From Flectonema sp. DT1601 (taxonomy: Eukaryota; Euglenozoa; Diplonemea; Diplonemida; Diplonemidae), in assembly GCA_964019425.1 (NCBI GenBank), contig OZ025787.1, positions 124,001 to 188,000 of the forward strand: a DNA stretch of 64,000 nucleotides, given 5' to 3'. Positions 1 to 11,025 of this stretch are shown here, piece after piece. A program made the position numbers and the translations under genes. The stretch's first letter is position 1. The number at the start of each line of letters is the position of its first letter. The notes beneath the pieces were generated by a model that had not been told where the DNA came from, did not search any database, and worked only from the letters and a program-made list of their open reading frames with translations.

Positions 1-807
1 CGGAGCGGTAAACGCTTGCGATTGAAGGAAGGTTGAATTGTTGACGGCCACCATAATCGCAAAAGGTACAAACAGGTAACACGACCAACAAGAGGACAGA
101 AAACAACCGTGAAAGTAACACACGGCAGGTCGCAGAGACCACAAAACAACACTTCGACTGAGACTCCACTGCTGAGGAAAGAATTATCGGAAACCTCATC
201 AAGAGACTGAAGGAAGTTGAGATGTTGATGGCACATCACAACGCGCGTTGTTTTAGACTAACGACATTAAGTGAGCATCAAAACAACATTTATTGTTCTA
301 TTTATATACATAACAGATATATGCAATCTTATCATTCCACATTCCAGAGAGATCTCTTCTTCAGTTCGCAAGTGGTATCGAGTTGCCCATTGAGCAGTCC
401 ATACCCGCAGCGTACTAAGCGACCGATGTGCCAACACAGAACTGGCAGTATCGCCAACTTGTTGGCTCTGTTTGTCCTCAAGAACTAACAGCTGACCATA
501 AACACAGCAGCACAACACCTCTCAAAGTTTATCTTACCTGTTTTTTTGTTTTATTGGAATGTATTACTTTAATCTTTAGTTTTATTATTTCAGTAAACTA
601 AACTACTTTCATACCTCGGCTAACGCTTCGTTGGTTTGCTAACGTCTTCTGAACAAATAAAACTCTCATACCCTCAGTATACATAAATCACAATACAAAA
701 TTATCACATTACGGACTAACAGTGTCGTGTTATTATTTAATGTTCTATACTTCAACATAGAGTCAACTACTCACCTCTCCATAACTAAAAACAGGTTGTC
801 TTCAGGA
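1..807. other. Left-edge spacer, no supported gene
   Basis: This is the region 3' of the kinase gene. Short open frames occur on both strands (about 145-488 plus, 267-518 minus), but neither shows a recognisable motif or a convincing splice or start context. It may hold part of the next gene leftwards or only 3' UTR and spacer. The stretch 540-780 is AT-rich. Confidence 0.5.
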
Positions 808-2210
808 CTAGTGTGGAGCTCCAAAAGGACTCGCTGCTGAATTCTCAAGAAGCTCTTTAAGCAAAAAGAAGAAACGATCGAAATCCTCAATGCTTCCTCT
901 AATTCGCTTCACTTCTACTAGAGTTCCTTTACTTACTGTTGGAAGAGAAAGGATGCTGTAGGCGAGCTGTGTTTGTGAATTTAAATTTATTTCCAATCTC
1001 ATACAAAATTTAAAAATACATAAAAAAGTAAAACACTCCAATAACATACAATCCCTGCTTCTGTATTTATAAAACCTTTCACTTCAGAACTGAGATCCTT
1101 TACTTGCGGGTTTCCGTTTAGTTCAAGACATGCTCTAGTGATTGTCTGTAAAGTATCAGTAATATGAGCATCAAGTAATAGTGTTCCCATTAGAGTCTTT
1201 TCATTGTGACGAAAGCGGCTTTCAACATCAAAAGAGTTAAGACGAGCTGGTGATGATGATGATACTTGTGAATATGTTGGAGATGATTGTGAAACAGAAT
1301 CATCATCGTATCCCATTTCATCAAAACTGTGAAAAGGATCTTCAGCCATCCCATCTTCAGGAACGATAATACTCTTTCTAGCTTCATTCAGAAGGGACAT
1401 ATCAAAATCTTTACGAAACCATTTGTGTTCAACAACATTATCTAAAGTGATTCTCTTCATAGGATCTTTTGTTAACAATCTCTCAAGTAGATTATTAGCT
1501 TCAGGTGTAACGTGGTCAGGTACTCTATAATTTCCATTTTGGATGGTATCAAACAAAGCACCTGGATCATCGTCATCATCGAAGGGAAGAGTTCCAGTAA
1601 CCATCACATAGAGAATAATACCACAAGACCATATATCAGCTGGTACTCCATTGTATCCTCTTTTTGCCAACACTTCTGGAGCAACATAGTTTGGAGTTCC
1701 ACAGATAGTCTGCAGAAGATTATCACCTCCTTCTCGACCCCAAGATTGGATGTTTGCAAATCCAAAGTCAGAAATTTTTAAAACACCCTTCTCATTCAGC
1801 AATAAATTCTCAGGTTTTAAATCTCTGTGAGCAATTCCCTGATTATGACAGTATAAAACTCCCATAATTAGTTGATGGAAGTAGAACCTCGCCTGGTCCT
1901 CTGTGAATCTACCAGCGTCTTTTATCTCATTAAACAACTCACCCCCCGCAAATTCCATAATTAAATATATACATCTCGGTGTCTGTAAAACATCTTTAAG
2001 TCCAACGACGTTCTCATGGGACATTAATTTTGTTATATTCACTTCTCGTTTTACCTGATTTTCCATTTCTTTCTCACCCATTCTATTCTTATCGACGATT
2101 TTTACGGCATAGAGCTCTCCAGTACCAGTGTCAATACAAGATTTTACTTTCGAGAACGAACCCTTTCCTATCGTTTTACCCAACTCATATTTGCCAATTC
2201 GCCTTCCCAT
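808..2210 (-). CDS. CIPK/SnRK-like Ser/Thr protein kinase
   Basis: This is a cytosolic Ser/Thr kinase of the CAMK-like group. Exon 1 is 1050-2210 and exon 2 is 808-966, joined across an 83-nt intron (967-1049; donor GTATGT, acceptor ACACAG), giving about 439 aa. Residues 8-265 form a complete kinase domain: P-loop GKGSFSKV (15-22), Lys37, catalytic HRDLKPEN (Asp130), DFG (Asp148) and activation segment CGTPNYVAPE. A Ser-rich linker follows, then LNSFDVESRF, which resembles the NAF motif of plant CIPKs, and a tail ending KGTLVEVKRIRGS that matches the KA1/PPI fold of AMPK-related kinases. The tail is restored only by splicing, which supports the intron. The start at 2210 was chosen because it precedes GKYELGKTIG and lies 11 nt after an AG (2222-2223). 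CBL-type calcium regulation is possible but inferred only from the tail. Confidence 0.88.
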
Positions 2211-2992
2211 GTTTTGCTTGACTTGAAGAAACCATAATATATAGTTGTTGTGCAGAAGACTAGTTAGGCAAATCAAAATAATATATTTATCACATCAAGG
2301 AGGTGGATAACAAGAAAGGGAATAACACGACACGGTATTTTTTTTTTTTTTTTTTTCTTTCATGGGGTGGGGCCAGAATGAATTCGTCGTTCAAACAACA
2401 CTCGTCTCGTTTCGAAAAGGCAAACAAGGTTACCACACAGTGACTCAAAATTCATATCTAGCCCTTATACACATGAAAATAACCTTCACTAATGAGCGTT
2501 TATAACTCTGAAGGAAGGAGAGAACAAAACAGAAGAAACAAAATAATACAACTCCTCTGAGGATCACACTCACTGTTCATACAGGTTCGAATGGAAGCTA
2601 CTAAGAAGTCACGTAAAGGTATCGTCATAAAACAGAGAAGGCAATCAACAACAACATTACCTTTACAGTAACATGTTGTTGGTTACCACGAGTTAAAGTA
2701 AATAAAAATAAAAAGATCTCTTTTACTATAATCCGAGATGTAATAAAGGGTGATGATCAAATCTCTAATCTCACGCAAACACAAAATGTCGGAAAAACTA
2801 ACTTCAGACAGATAATAGTAATCTGATAAAATGATTTGCGCGTAATCAAAGTTTTCCCACTATTTATTATTATTATCAAAAAAAAAATAAAACTTAACTT
2901 CTATCGTTTATCGCAGTTGGGGTTTTTTTTTGGGCAATAATTGTACTTACGTTTTTTCATTTTCTTTTAAAATTGTTTTTTTTATTTTTGAA
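2211..2992. other. Spacer between kinase and GGT genes
   Basis: This 780-bp spacer has no supported gene. It contains an 18-nt T run near 2339 and other A/T-rich low-complexity stretches. On the minus strand it would carry the GGT 3' UTR and the kinase 5' leader. Confidence 0.6.
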
Positions 2993-4972
2993 CTAGTAGC
3001 CAGCAGACATTCCATCTTTACGCATTTCACTCGCTCCTTGATAAGACTGAGTGTCAGGATTGTAAGTAATTGATTGATACCCTCCTCCATTAGCACCTCT
3101 AATTGTTGAGTGACCACGAGATTGAAGATTTTGTTCTACTCCTGGGCAGACACCTCCTTCGAGTTGAACATATCCTCCGTCAGTCATAATCTGTCCGGTG
3201 GGTTGACTTGATCCGCTGTGAGTGTAACGAGCTGCATCACCAGCTTCTTGAGGATTCATTCCGAAATCAATAATGTTACACATAATCTGAGTGTGTCCTT
3301 GAGGTTGAATGTTTCCTCCCATAACTCCAAATGACATCCACGGATCCCAACTGTTTGTCGTCTTATTCTTCTTCATTGCGAATCCAGGAATGATAGTGTG
3401 AAAAGGTCTCTTTTTAGGAACATAATCACTCGCTGTGTGTACTCCAGTTAGAGTTGGCATGTTGAATAGACTTCCTCTGTCTTGAATTCCAAAACCAAGT
3501 TCAGGAACAACAAGACCAGAACCAAAACCCATATAATTACTTTGAATTAATGATACCATAGTTCCTTCACTATCAGCAACTGTTAAGTAGATTGTGTCTC
3601 CAGTGAATGGAGCGTCTTGGTCTTTAGCAGTCTTTGGTAACTTTACTCCCTTCCTCTTGGGTGGGATTCCATGAGGGACTTCCTCAGCTGCATGAGTCAT
3701 ATTAATAAGAGCAGCTCTTTTAGCAGCGTACTCCTTTGAAATTAAAAATTGAATTAACTCTGGTGATGGTTCCCCAAAGTCAGGATCACCATAAAATGAA
3801 GCTCTGTCAGCAAAGGCAAGCTTCTTGGCTTCGATCTGAAGATGGAGGTAGTCAGCAGTGTTGTGACCAGCTTTAGAGAGATCAAAGTTTTCTAAAATGT
3901 TAAGCATCTGCAATGCTGCTACACCCTGTGGGTTTGGTGGTAACTCAAATATCATATAATCATTACGATAAGTTGTGTTTACTGGTGTTATCCATTCTCC
4001 ATGATGGTCTGCAAAGTCTTTCTTTGTAAGCCTTAAACCAGATTGAGACGCATACGCGACATAAGCATCTGCTACTGATCCATTATAAAACTCATTACAA
4101 CCACCGGATGCAACTTTCTGGAGGGTGGCGGCTACGGAAGGGTTCTTGAATATTTCCCCTTGACGAAGAGGTCTACGCTTACCTGTTTGAGCATCTCTCA
4201 CAGTAAAGACGTCTAGAAATCCATTCAGAGCAGTAGGGTATTTCCCATTTGAAGTCAATTCTGAAGTATTAGCAGGTATGTACCATTCGGAGGCGATTAC
4301 TTCAGAAACAGGATAACCTTCAGTGGCATAGTAAATAGCATTCTCAAAGATTTTTGACCATTCAATCTTTCCAAACTTTTCGTGTAAATCACACCAACCT
4401 TTTACTGCTCCAGGGACTGAGACTCCAAGAGGACCTTCTCCAGGAATGTATTTTAAGTTCATCGATTTTAGTTCTGCTTCCATGTCTGAGTAAGAAAGAT
4501 CTTGTGGGGACCTACCAGCTCCATTGTAACCATGAAGAGTCTTTGATGGTCCGTGGTATATCTGTGCCATTAGATCACCACCCATTCCATTCATCATTGG
4601 TTCGACTACACCTTCGCAGGCGTTTGCTGCGATGGCGGCATCAACGGCACTTCCACCAGCCTTTAGAATATCTATTGCGCACATTGTAGAAAGTGGTTGT
4701 GAAGCCGCAGCAATACCTCTCCTTGCATGGACAGCACTTCTTCCTGCGAAAGGTAATCCGGTGGGTCTTGAACCTCCGCAGGTATTTAAGTTTTCATCCC
4801 TCATATCCCTCACTGATTGACAACAAGAAGGTCTTCCCGCTGCTTGCTTCGATTGGCAAATTGAATTGTCCTCATCAACATTACAAAACTTCTCCCCGTC
4901 AAACTCTACTCTAACAGAATTACCTAACTGGCCCAAAGCTAAAGTGAGTAGCACACACTTGCTCGCTTTCAT
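2993..4972 (-). CDS. Secreted gamma-glutamyltransferase, bacterial type
   Basis: The 659-aa single-exon protein is a gamma-glutamyltransferase of the Ntn-hydrolase fold, which cleaves or transfers the gamma-glutamyl group of glutathione. Residues 1-20 look like a signal peptide (MKASKCVLLTLALGQLGNSV), so it is probably secreted or luminal. A Cys-rich segment (about 30-66, with Cys pairs) precedes the GGT domain. The N-terminal half has GGSAVDAAIAAN (107-118) and MNGMGGD. The autoprocessing Thr is most likely Thr460 in TGDTIYLTVAD, which would begin the small subunit. MGFGSG (481-486), FHTIIPGFA and GVMGGNIQPQGH (549-560) are typical of the family. The GDT.YLTVAD and QSNYMGFGSG forms resemble bacterial YwrD-like GGTs more than animal GGT1, so lateral origin is possible. 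The ATG lies 15 nt after an AG (4988-4989). Confidence 0.93.
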   Translation of the reverse strand: MKASKCVLLTLALGQLGNSVRVEFDGEKFCNVDEDNSICQSKQAAGRPSCCQSVRDMRDENLNTCGGSRPTGLPFAGRSAVHARRGIAAASQPLSTMCAIDILKAGGSAVDAAIAANACEGVVEPMMNGMGGDLMAQIYHGPSKTLHGYNGAGRSPQDLSYSDMEAELKSMNLKYIPGEGPLGVSVPGAVKGWCDLHEKFGKIEWSKIFENAIYYATEGYPVSEVIASEWYIPANTSELTSNGKYPTALNGFLDVFTVRDAQTGKRRPLRQGEIFKNPSVAATLQKVASGGCNEFYNGSVADAYVAYASQSGLRLTKKDFADHHGEWITPVNTTYRNDYMIFELPPNPQGVAALQMLNILENFDLSKAGHNTADYLHLQIEAKKLAFADRASFYGDPDFGEPSPELIQFLISKEYAAKRAALINMTHAAEEVPHGIPPKRKGVKLPKTAKDQDAPFTGDTIYLTVADSEGTMVSLIQSNYMGFGSGLVVPELGFGIQDRGSLFNMPTLTGVHTASDYVPKKRPFHTIIPGFAMKKNKTTNSWDPWMSFGVMGGNIQPQGHTQIMCNIIDFGMNPQEAGDAARYTHSGSSQPTGQIMTDGGYVQLEGGVCPGVEQNLQSRGHSTIRGANGGGYQSITYNPDTQSYQGASEMRKDGMSAGY

Positions 4973-5269
4973 ATTTACTTGTTGTCTCTGAATGACAATT
5001 AGTATAATTACAACATAACAGGATTTCTATAATTATAAAGTTCCCCCGTCCAAGTGTTTCACAAATAAGTGTAAATAGAAACAATGAACGAAAGCCCCTA
5101 CAACTTAGAACAGGGCTAATGGACAATGGAAAATGTCCGATAATACAGAAAGGCAACATTTAGACAGTATGAGGGAAATAAGGATTTAATTTTTGGTGTT
5201 TTCCTTAGAAGAAAACAAGTATGGACTACTACTACCCAATCTTACAATATCTTGTGACCTTGGGTCCGT

Positions 5270-6251
5270 TTATATCGGAGTTTCAACAGGATGACCTTCA
5301 AACTTTGTAGGGCACAGTTTGAAGTATCTGTCTTGTCTTTCAAGTACCATTGCCTCCATTCTGTCTCTAGCGATATTTCTTCTGAACATTGATTGAATTT
5401 TTATTGCCGAATTGTTTTCAATTTGCTTCTTCTCTTTGAAGAGTGAAAATCTTTGATCCCCAAACCTCGTATTTGATATAAAGATGTCTGCCTCGAGAAG
5501 GGTAAGTTCTTTTCGTTCACGTTCTTCCTTACGGAGGTTAATGTTTAATATCCCACTACTTGGAGGAGGTCTAACAGCTGTTCGGATGACGCCACCCAAA
5601 GGTATTTTATCACATCCTAAAGGGACTGATGATGGGATCACCATAGTGGCGACTGGACTGATTCTGTGTTCTTCCATCCGTTGCCTTTCTACTTCCTTAT
5701 TACGTCTTACGACTGTTTGAATTGCTTTGGGATCAAAGCATTCTACTTTCATTTGTTCTATTCCAGTTGAGTCTTGTCTTGCTATGGCTAGTGATAGTCT
5801 GTGAACCCACCACTTTTGAATTACTGTCGCCATATCACAACAGAGAGTCATTCTCCATAATAAAGATTCTTTAAACTTTTCAAGAGCCGTTTCTTCTAAT
5901 TTCTGTTCCTTTACAAGTAACGCCACTGCAGCGTCTTTTCGCCGAGATGATAGTTGTTTCTTAGCGTTGTGGGATCTGCGTTTTTTTTTTTTTTTTTTTA
6001 AATTACTCGGATTCATAGTGTGTTTAATAAAAGAACATAACAAACCTCCACGACATTTGTATGCTAATCGCGTTCTTTTCAAGAAACCACATTCTGAGGC
6101 ATCCATTTTTCACAATCCGCTTTGCTACAATTCTCCTCCAAAAACACTGAACTCTCAATGCAGCGATAGTGTAGTTAATGCTCCCAGTGTTATCTGCTAT
6201 GGGAACTTCGTTAGGTCGCTTGCCTCTCAACTCGAGGGATTTTTCATCCAT
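5270..6251 (-). CDS. IQ-motif protein
   Basis: Two exons, 6046-6251 and 5270-5975, join across a 70-nt intron (5976-6045; donor GTTTGT, acceptor CGCAG) to give about 303 aa. At least two IQ-type calmodulin-binding helices are visible: ALRVQCFWRRIVAKRI near residues 31-46, continuing into AISIQMSWR, and AIKIQSMFRRNIARDR near the C-terminus. A basic stretch follows the junction. Such proteins are often flagellar or cytoskeletal, but I do not recognise this family. The intron is odd: an A tract of about 18 nt lies directly before the acceptor instead of a pyrimidine tract. Unspliced, the second frame could start at 6106 (MDASECG), but that would cut off the first IQ motif. Start at 6251, 17 nt after ATTTTATTCAG (AG at 6269-6270). 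Confidence 0.72.
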
Positions 6252-7335
6252 TTTTTGATTGTTTCCAACTGAATAAAATAATGTAATTGTGGGTAGCTAC
6301 CAACTTCAGTAGTGTACTCTTGTTTTCTTACTTCATCTAATAATAACATTTTTTTTTCTTGCTGTGAGTTGATGAATTATAAAAAAAAAGGAATCGAACA
6401 AAAAAAACCAGCCCTTCCAAGGGAGCTACAGCAACCAGAAACAAAAAAGAAAAAAAACTATTTTGAATCGATTGGAATTTCGAATTTTTTAGAGACCTGA
6501 GGAAGACACTTAGCGGTACCTCTAATTCACGTGGTCTTTTTGCAATTTCTTAAAAAGATGCTTTTTTTTTTTTGTGTCTTAAACTTTCCATACAGAACTG
6601 AAATAAATAAAAGAAATACAAGTATTGGTGGAACACGGTAGGTCGGTTGTGACTCCCCTTAAGAAACCCGTATTTCAAAATTTAAAAATTCACTAATTTT
6701 TTTCGGAGTAGATTTCAACTACGGTTAGAATGCTCGCAGCATTCTTCAATTCCCAACACCTGTTTTTCCGGGACACTTTTTTTTTTTTTTTTTTTTAAAA
6801 ATCGGAGAACTTCCGAAAAGGGGGAAAAAAATAAAAAAAAGATTGTACGGAACTAAAAAACAGAAAAAACTAAGTTGGTCTTACCACGGCAGTACAAGCC
6901 CGCAGTGCGTAACATCTCCTCTCATTGTTGGTGGATCGAAGCGTTGAATGACAACTGCAGTTAGTGTCAAGTCAAATATATTATTTTTTCCCCCCCCCCT
7001 TCTTTTTTTTTTCTCTCTCGTGGAATCAAGGTGTGAAAAGTAACAAAACAGCTGTCACTAACATGCGAGAGCACATTGCATGTTTACACATACTCGTACT
7101 TTCATGCCAGGTTGCATATTTTCTTAATTTCTCGTGGATCGAGGCGCTGCAATGATTGTCATCAGCAGCACCAACTCGCAAATATTTATGATACAAAGCG
7201 TGAGGGTGAATGCCTACTAATTCCCATTCGCAATCTTCACCTCACTTTTCGGAATTGATGAGCTTGCTGCTCGGTTGTGAGACTTCGCTTGCCTATTTTA
7301 TTTTGTTTGTTTCGTCCGCATAGTTCAGAATATCA
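6252..7335. other. AT-rich spacer with homopolymer runs
   Basis: No gene is supported here apart from a possible terminal exon of the next gene at 7293-7335. The spacer has an 18-nt T run at about 6779, a run of C at about 6992-7000 and other low-complexity stretches. Confidence 0.6.
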
Positions 7336-7614
7336 CTACAATAAAATAATAACATACAGGTCAGCTTTAAGCGCTTCCTTGAGACCTGCAGCAGCTGCTT
7401 CAGGAGTGTTGAAGTCGATGTACAGCTTACCTTCAAAAGACTTCGTGTGTCCAGAAACGTCTTTAAAGAGATCTAAAATATCTTTAACTTGTTTATCCTT
7501 TGGAAGGTAGATCTCGAGTGTTGCTCTTCCATCAGCTGGGTCTGAGTGATGGTGAGATCCCTTTCCTCCTCCTCCGCCCCCACCGCCTGCTCCTGTTATT
7601 TTTAGTTTTGTCAT
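7336..7614 (-). CDS. Small Gly-rich protein of unknown function
   Basis: This 92-aa frame encodes MTKLKITGA, a run of eight Gly, a SHHHSD segment and then a compact domain of about 60 aa. The domain alternates beta-like (TLEIYLP, GKLYIDF) and helical (VKDILDLFKDVSG, AAAAGLKEALKA) segments, suggesting a small alpha/beta sandwich. I do not recognise the family. The start lies only 3 nt after TTCCTTAG (AG at 7618-7619). The last codons, YVIILL-stop, overlap a sequence that looks exactly like a 22-nt intron (7336-7357, GTATGT to TTGTAG). If it is removed, the frame continues through DILNYADETNKIK to a stop at 7293, giving 99 aa. I cannot decide between the two ends. Confidence 0.6.
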   Translation of the reverse strand: MTKLKITGAGGGGGGGGKGSHHHSDPADGRATLEIYLPKDKQVKDILDLFKDVSGHTKSFEGKLYIDFNTPEAAAAGLKEALKADLYVIILL

Positions 7615-7787
7615 TCCCTAAGGAACCGCCTGATAGTTTCGGAGGTAATCAAATCACTAGAGATCAGAATGGATAAGAATCCAAGAGGTAAACAAACAGC
7701 ACGGACAAAAACGAAGAAACCGACGCCGAAGCCGAAAGAAAAGAAGAGATTGTCTACAGATAGTAGAGGAGAAGGGGGCTGGTATTT

Positions 7788-9106
7788 CTATTCAATAGTT
7801 GTTAGCAATAACATACCTCCTTTCACTTCAAGCCATTTTCCTCTTCCCAAGGATAGCGGTTGCAGGTTGGGAGTATTGTGTGCAGAAGAACCCTGTGTTA
7901 TGTTCTTTTTGTATTCATGATGACCTCTAAACTAATACATAATAAATAACAGACGGGACATACCATTCCAGGAGATCTCTGCGGTGCGTTTCCAGGAGAC
8001 CAGCCACCCTTGCTGTGGAGTGGCGGGCTGTTGGTGGAACCTGCTTGCCATTTACCAGTCATCCTTTCTCCAACATGTTTGTCAAGGTAGAATGATCCAG
8101 TACCATCTCTCCATGAACCTCCCGGTGTGCTGGAAGGGGATTTACCCATCGGAGTTGAAGACCCACTTCCGTAGTAATCTTTTTGAGGGAATCTACGAGA
8201 GGATTGCTCATCCAAGTAAGCCCCGAAGGTGTGAGGAGCGAATGGATATAAACGGAATGCTGCGGTACTGTCGTCAGCGTCATCTTCGTCTTCGTAACGA
8301 TCCAAACAGTTATTAGCTGCAGGTACTGATGGGTAAACTACTACTCCAATACCAGTGTGTTTATCATCACGTAACCATTTTACATGGAACGGTCCTAAGA
8401 ACTTTTGTAATTCCCCAAACTGCCCCTCATCTTTCTCAGAGTCTTGAACTCTAACCTCAACAATATGAGCGTGGGTTGGAATCGGAATGCCTCTTCTAAC
8501 AGTTTCTTGAACGTACTTCATCCAATCACTTCTATCACTGTCTTGCTTGCTTGCGTTAAATTGTTTCAAGTTTTCATCACCTACAAGTGTTCTGCATTGT
8601 AGTACCTGACCATTTATGTTTTCAAAGGCAGTTGAGTATTCAGCCTTCTTTCTCTTATAACCGAGTGATGCAAGTAAAGACTCCCTACTAGTAGTGGTTG
8701 GGTAGGCGTGTTTGTATTGAAGAGCAGGTGAAATGATTTCATTCGTTACCTTCAAAGCGACTACGTGTCTGTCTAGACCGTTGCCCATTGAGAGAGTTTC
8801 AAGTCCGTGACGCGCAGCACAGTCGGCGACTATCCTTCTGTGGAATGGGATCATGGCGTTGAATTTCAGACCTCCCTCACTTGAATTCTGAAAATCTTTT
8901 ATCTCATCCTCGATTATAAATGCGAACATTGCATCGTTTGGAAATGCCAACGCGTGCAACTCTACTTTTGAAAACGGCTGAAGCTCTGGCTCTTCGTGGT
9001 AGTTTTCTATTAAATGCTTCTCATTGTCCTTCCAAGACACTGGAGAGAAGGTCCCCGAAGAATCACACAATTCGCTACTGGAAGCAGACAAGTCATAGAG
9101 GTGCAT
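7788..9106 (-). CDS. R3H-domain protein, R3HCC1-like
   Basis: Exon 1 (7964-9106) and exon 2 (7788-7892) join across a 71-nt intron (7893-7963; GTATGT to ACACAG), giving about 415 aa. Residues about 50-120 fit an R3H nucleic-acid-binding domain: an acidic helix IIEDEIKDF, then FNAMIPFHRRIVADCAARHG and LETLSMGNGLDRHVVALKV. At about 205-270 an RRM-like fold follows (HIVEVRVQD, FHVKWLRDD, GIGVVVYPS), the order found in R3HCC1-type proteins. The tail is rich in Ser, Gly and Pro (SSTPMGKSPSSTPGG). A role in RNA binding is inferred from the domains. Exon 2 ends in a second GTATGT at about 7815; if this is a donor, the C-terminus differs from the short read-through ending TTIE. The ATG lies 15 nt after TTTTCCCCACAG (AG at 9122-9123). 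Confidence 0.8.
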
Positions 9107-9366
9107 TATTCCTTCGTATATCTGTGGGGAAAATATTTTTAATAATTGACATGATCAACAACAATTACAAGTTTGATGTTTCGTATTCCACACAACAAGC
9201 TCATTTTGTGTAATCTAAGAAAGATTATTAATTACAACAATACATTCACGCAACAGAACAAACAATACAATAACAGCTCTCAAAGCAATATGGGTACAGT
9301 AGTTGCAAGAACCGATTACAGGATAGGTCAAAACTGAGAATAACAAAAAGAATGAAAAGAAGTTGT

Positions 9367-10197
9367 TTATGGTTGCAGCCTTGTTTTGAAATCGGATATA
9401 TCGCTAGCTAGTCGAGTAAGCTTGTCGATAATGTGTTGGTTATCTGGTTGAGGTTGAGGCTGTTCAGTAGATGAGCGAACTTCTACAGTTCTGCCATTCA
9501 TTTTATCAGATGGAGGAGGTGGGCTGACTAATACTTTATTGTCAGCTGCTTTCGGAGAATAATGTTCTCGATTATATTGTTGCTGTTCCAGATGATGCTT
9601 TACTAACATCTCTTTTAGGTAATCCCTCTCAAGGGCTACCGACTGTAGTGATGACACTAAATAGTTCTCTACCTGACTATTTGTCTGTGGTGATTGTGGT
9701 TGTGGTTGTGGTGGTTGTGGGTGTGAGACAGGAATAACAACATTATCAGCGTGAGGTGTATAATCTTTTTTTAGAGAGGGTAGCTGTTCTTTTGCGAATT
9801 CAGACACCGGGGTTTGTGAAGTTGTAAGCGGAGATGTAATAATGACATCATCTGTTTGAGTCGGGATGGGTGTCGCAGTTCTGATTGTCAATACAACAAT
9901 CTCACTTTCTACCGCTTCAGATCTCTCAGTGAGCCCCAATTTAACTTCTGATTGAGTCACCGCTGGAGACCTAAAAGTGCTTTCCGTTAGTTGATCCGCA
10001 ACATACGGAGTCGTCATTGGCGGAACAATTATTTCATTATCCAGCAACGCTCTCTTATCAATTTTTACCTTCCCAACTCCATCAACCAAGACAGACACAA
10101 GACCAGACGGGTGCTCATGTAAATACGTACCGCCTTTCCCTTCGTATATTCCGCTCTTTATTTCAACTCGACTTCTTGGTTGTAGTCGAATGTTCAT
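9367..10197 (-). CDS. KOW/SH3-like N-terminal protein, low-complexity middle
   Basis: A single exon of 276 aa. Residues 1-55 (RSRVEIKSGIYEGKGGTYL, then VSVLVDGVGKVKIDKRALL) read as a small KOW- or SH3-like beta barrel that could bind RNA or protein. The middle is Thr/Pro/Val-rich and disordered, with QPPQPQPQSPQTN. The C-terminus has a likely coiled-coil helix (ALERDYLKEMLVKHHLEQQQ) and a final amphipathic helix. I do not recognise an orthologue. The ATG is 10 nt after TTATTTTTTGTTAG (AG at 10208-10209), a textbook acceptor. Confidence 0.7.
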   Translation of the reverse strand: MNIRLQPRSRVEIKSGIYEGKGGTYLHEHPSGLVSVLVDGVGKVKIDKRALLDNEIIVPPMTTPYVADQLTESTFRSPAVTQSEVKLGLTERSEAVESEIVVLTIRTATPIPTQTDDVIITSPLTTSQTPVSEFAKEQLPSLKKDYTPHADNVVIPVSHPQPPQPQPQSPQTNSQVENYLVSSLQSVALERDYLKEMLVKHHLEQQQYNREHYSPKAADNKVLVSPPPPSDKMNGRTVEVRSSTEQPQPQPDNQHIIDKLTRLASDISDFKTRLQP

Positions 10198-11025
10198 TTT
10201 GTTCTTTCTAACAAAAAATAAGTGTTAAGGATTGGTAAAGGCTTGTTCTCAGTTGCGCACTAACAATAACAAAAGTGAGAATTATATATCCCTGACTCAA
10301 TACGGTTTTGGAACCACAGCAAGAGATGCTGAGATGAACCTGCAAAAGAATTGACGTAAACACAGACAGGACCATCTAAATTGATCTGTTTAACAGAGTA
10401 GTGTAGAAAAAGGAAAACTAAACCCTCGATTGGTTTATTAATCCCGTGTAGTCAGTAGATCAGAAGACAACTCACTCTCCACAAGAGGACCCAGATCGCT
10501 GTGAAGTGTAGGAACTTTTATTTTTTAAATTATAATTTATTCAATTGTTTTTAATCCCCTCACAAAGGGTACAAAAAGTTGAGCGGGGATGACAGCTTTT
10601 CACATACGAAAGTGAATTTTTTGGGTATTCGCGGCTTACGGGTAACGATCGATAGAACAGAGGAAGAGGAATACGTGACTTCATTATTCACGTTTCTTAA
10701 TCAACGTTTCTATTTCAAAACGAGTTGAATATATTAATGTTCGGCTAGCAAAACACTGATAATGATTGATAGATACTACATCTATTACATTGCTTTTTGT
10801 GGCATTACTGGGGAGGGAGTCATATGTTCTCTTTCTTCATTTTTTTTTTTTAATTTTATTCTTGTTTTTTATAATAAGTCAGAGCAAATTATCGAATGAA
10901 GCAAAGAAAGAACGAAAGGGTAGATTAACACTTTTATTGACGTCTTACACGCCGAAAGGAAAACTAAAAGAACTGGTCTCAAACCGTCTTCTTTAAACCG
11001 TCAGCGTAATACACGATAAATATTG

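Noticed and set aside
222-518. Overlapping open frames on both strands near the left edge
   Set aside because: No domain, no splice or start context, and the two frames lie opposite each other, so at most one could be real. Left as unassigned.
2584-2594. GGTTCGAATGG, similar to a tRNA B box
   Set aside because: The last two bases break the consensus, and no acceptor or anticodon stem could be built around it.
7669-7920. Plus-strand frame with a Lys/Pro-rich start
   Set aside because: It overlaps exon 2 of the R3H gene and the leader of the next gene on the opposite strand. The Lys/Pro bias is the complement of a pyrimidine-rich tract.
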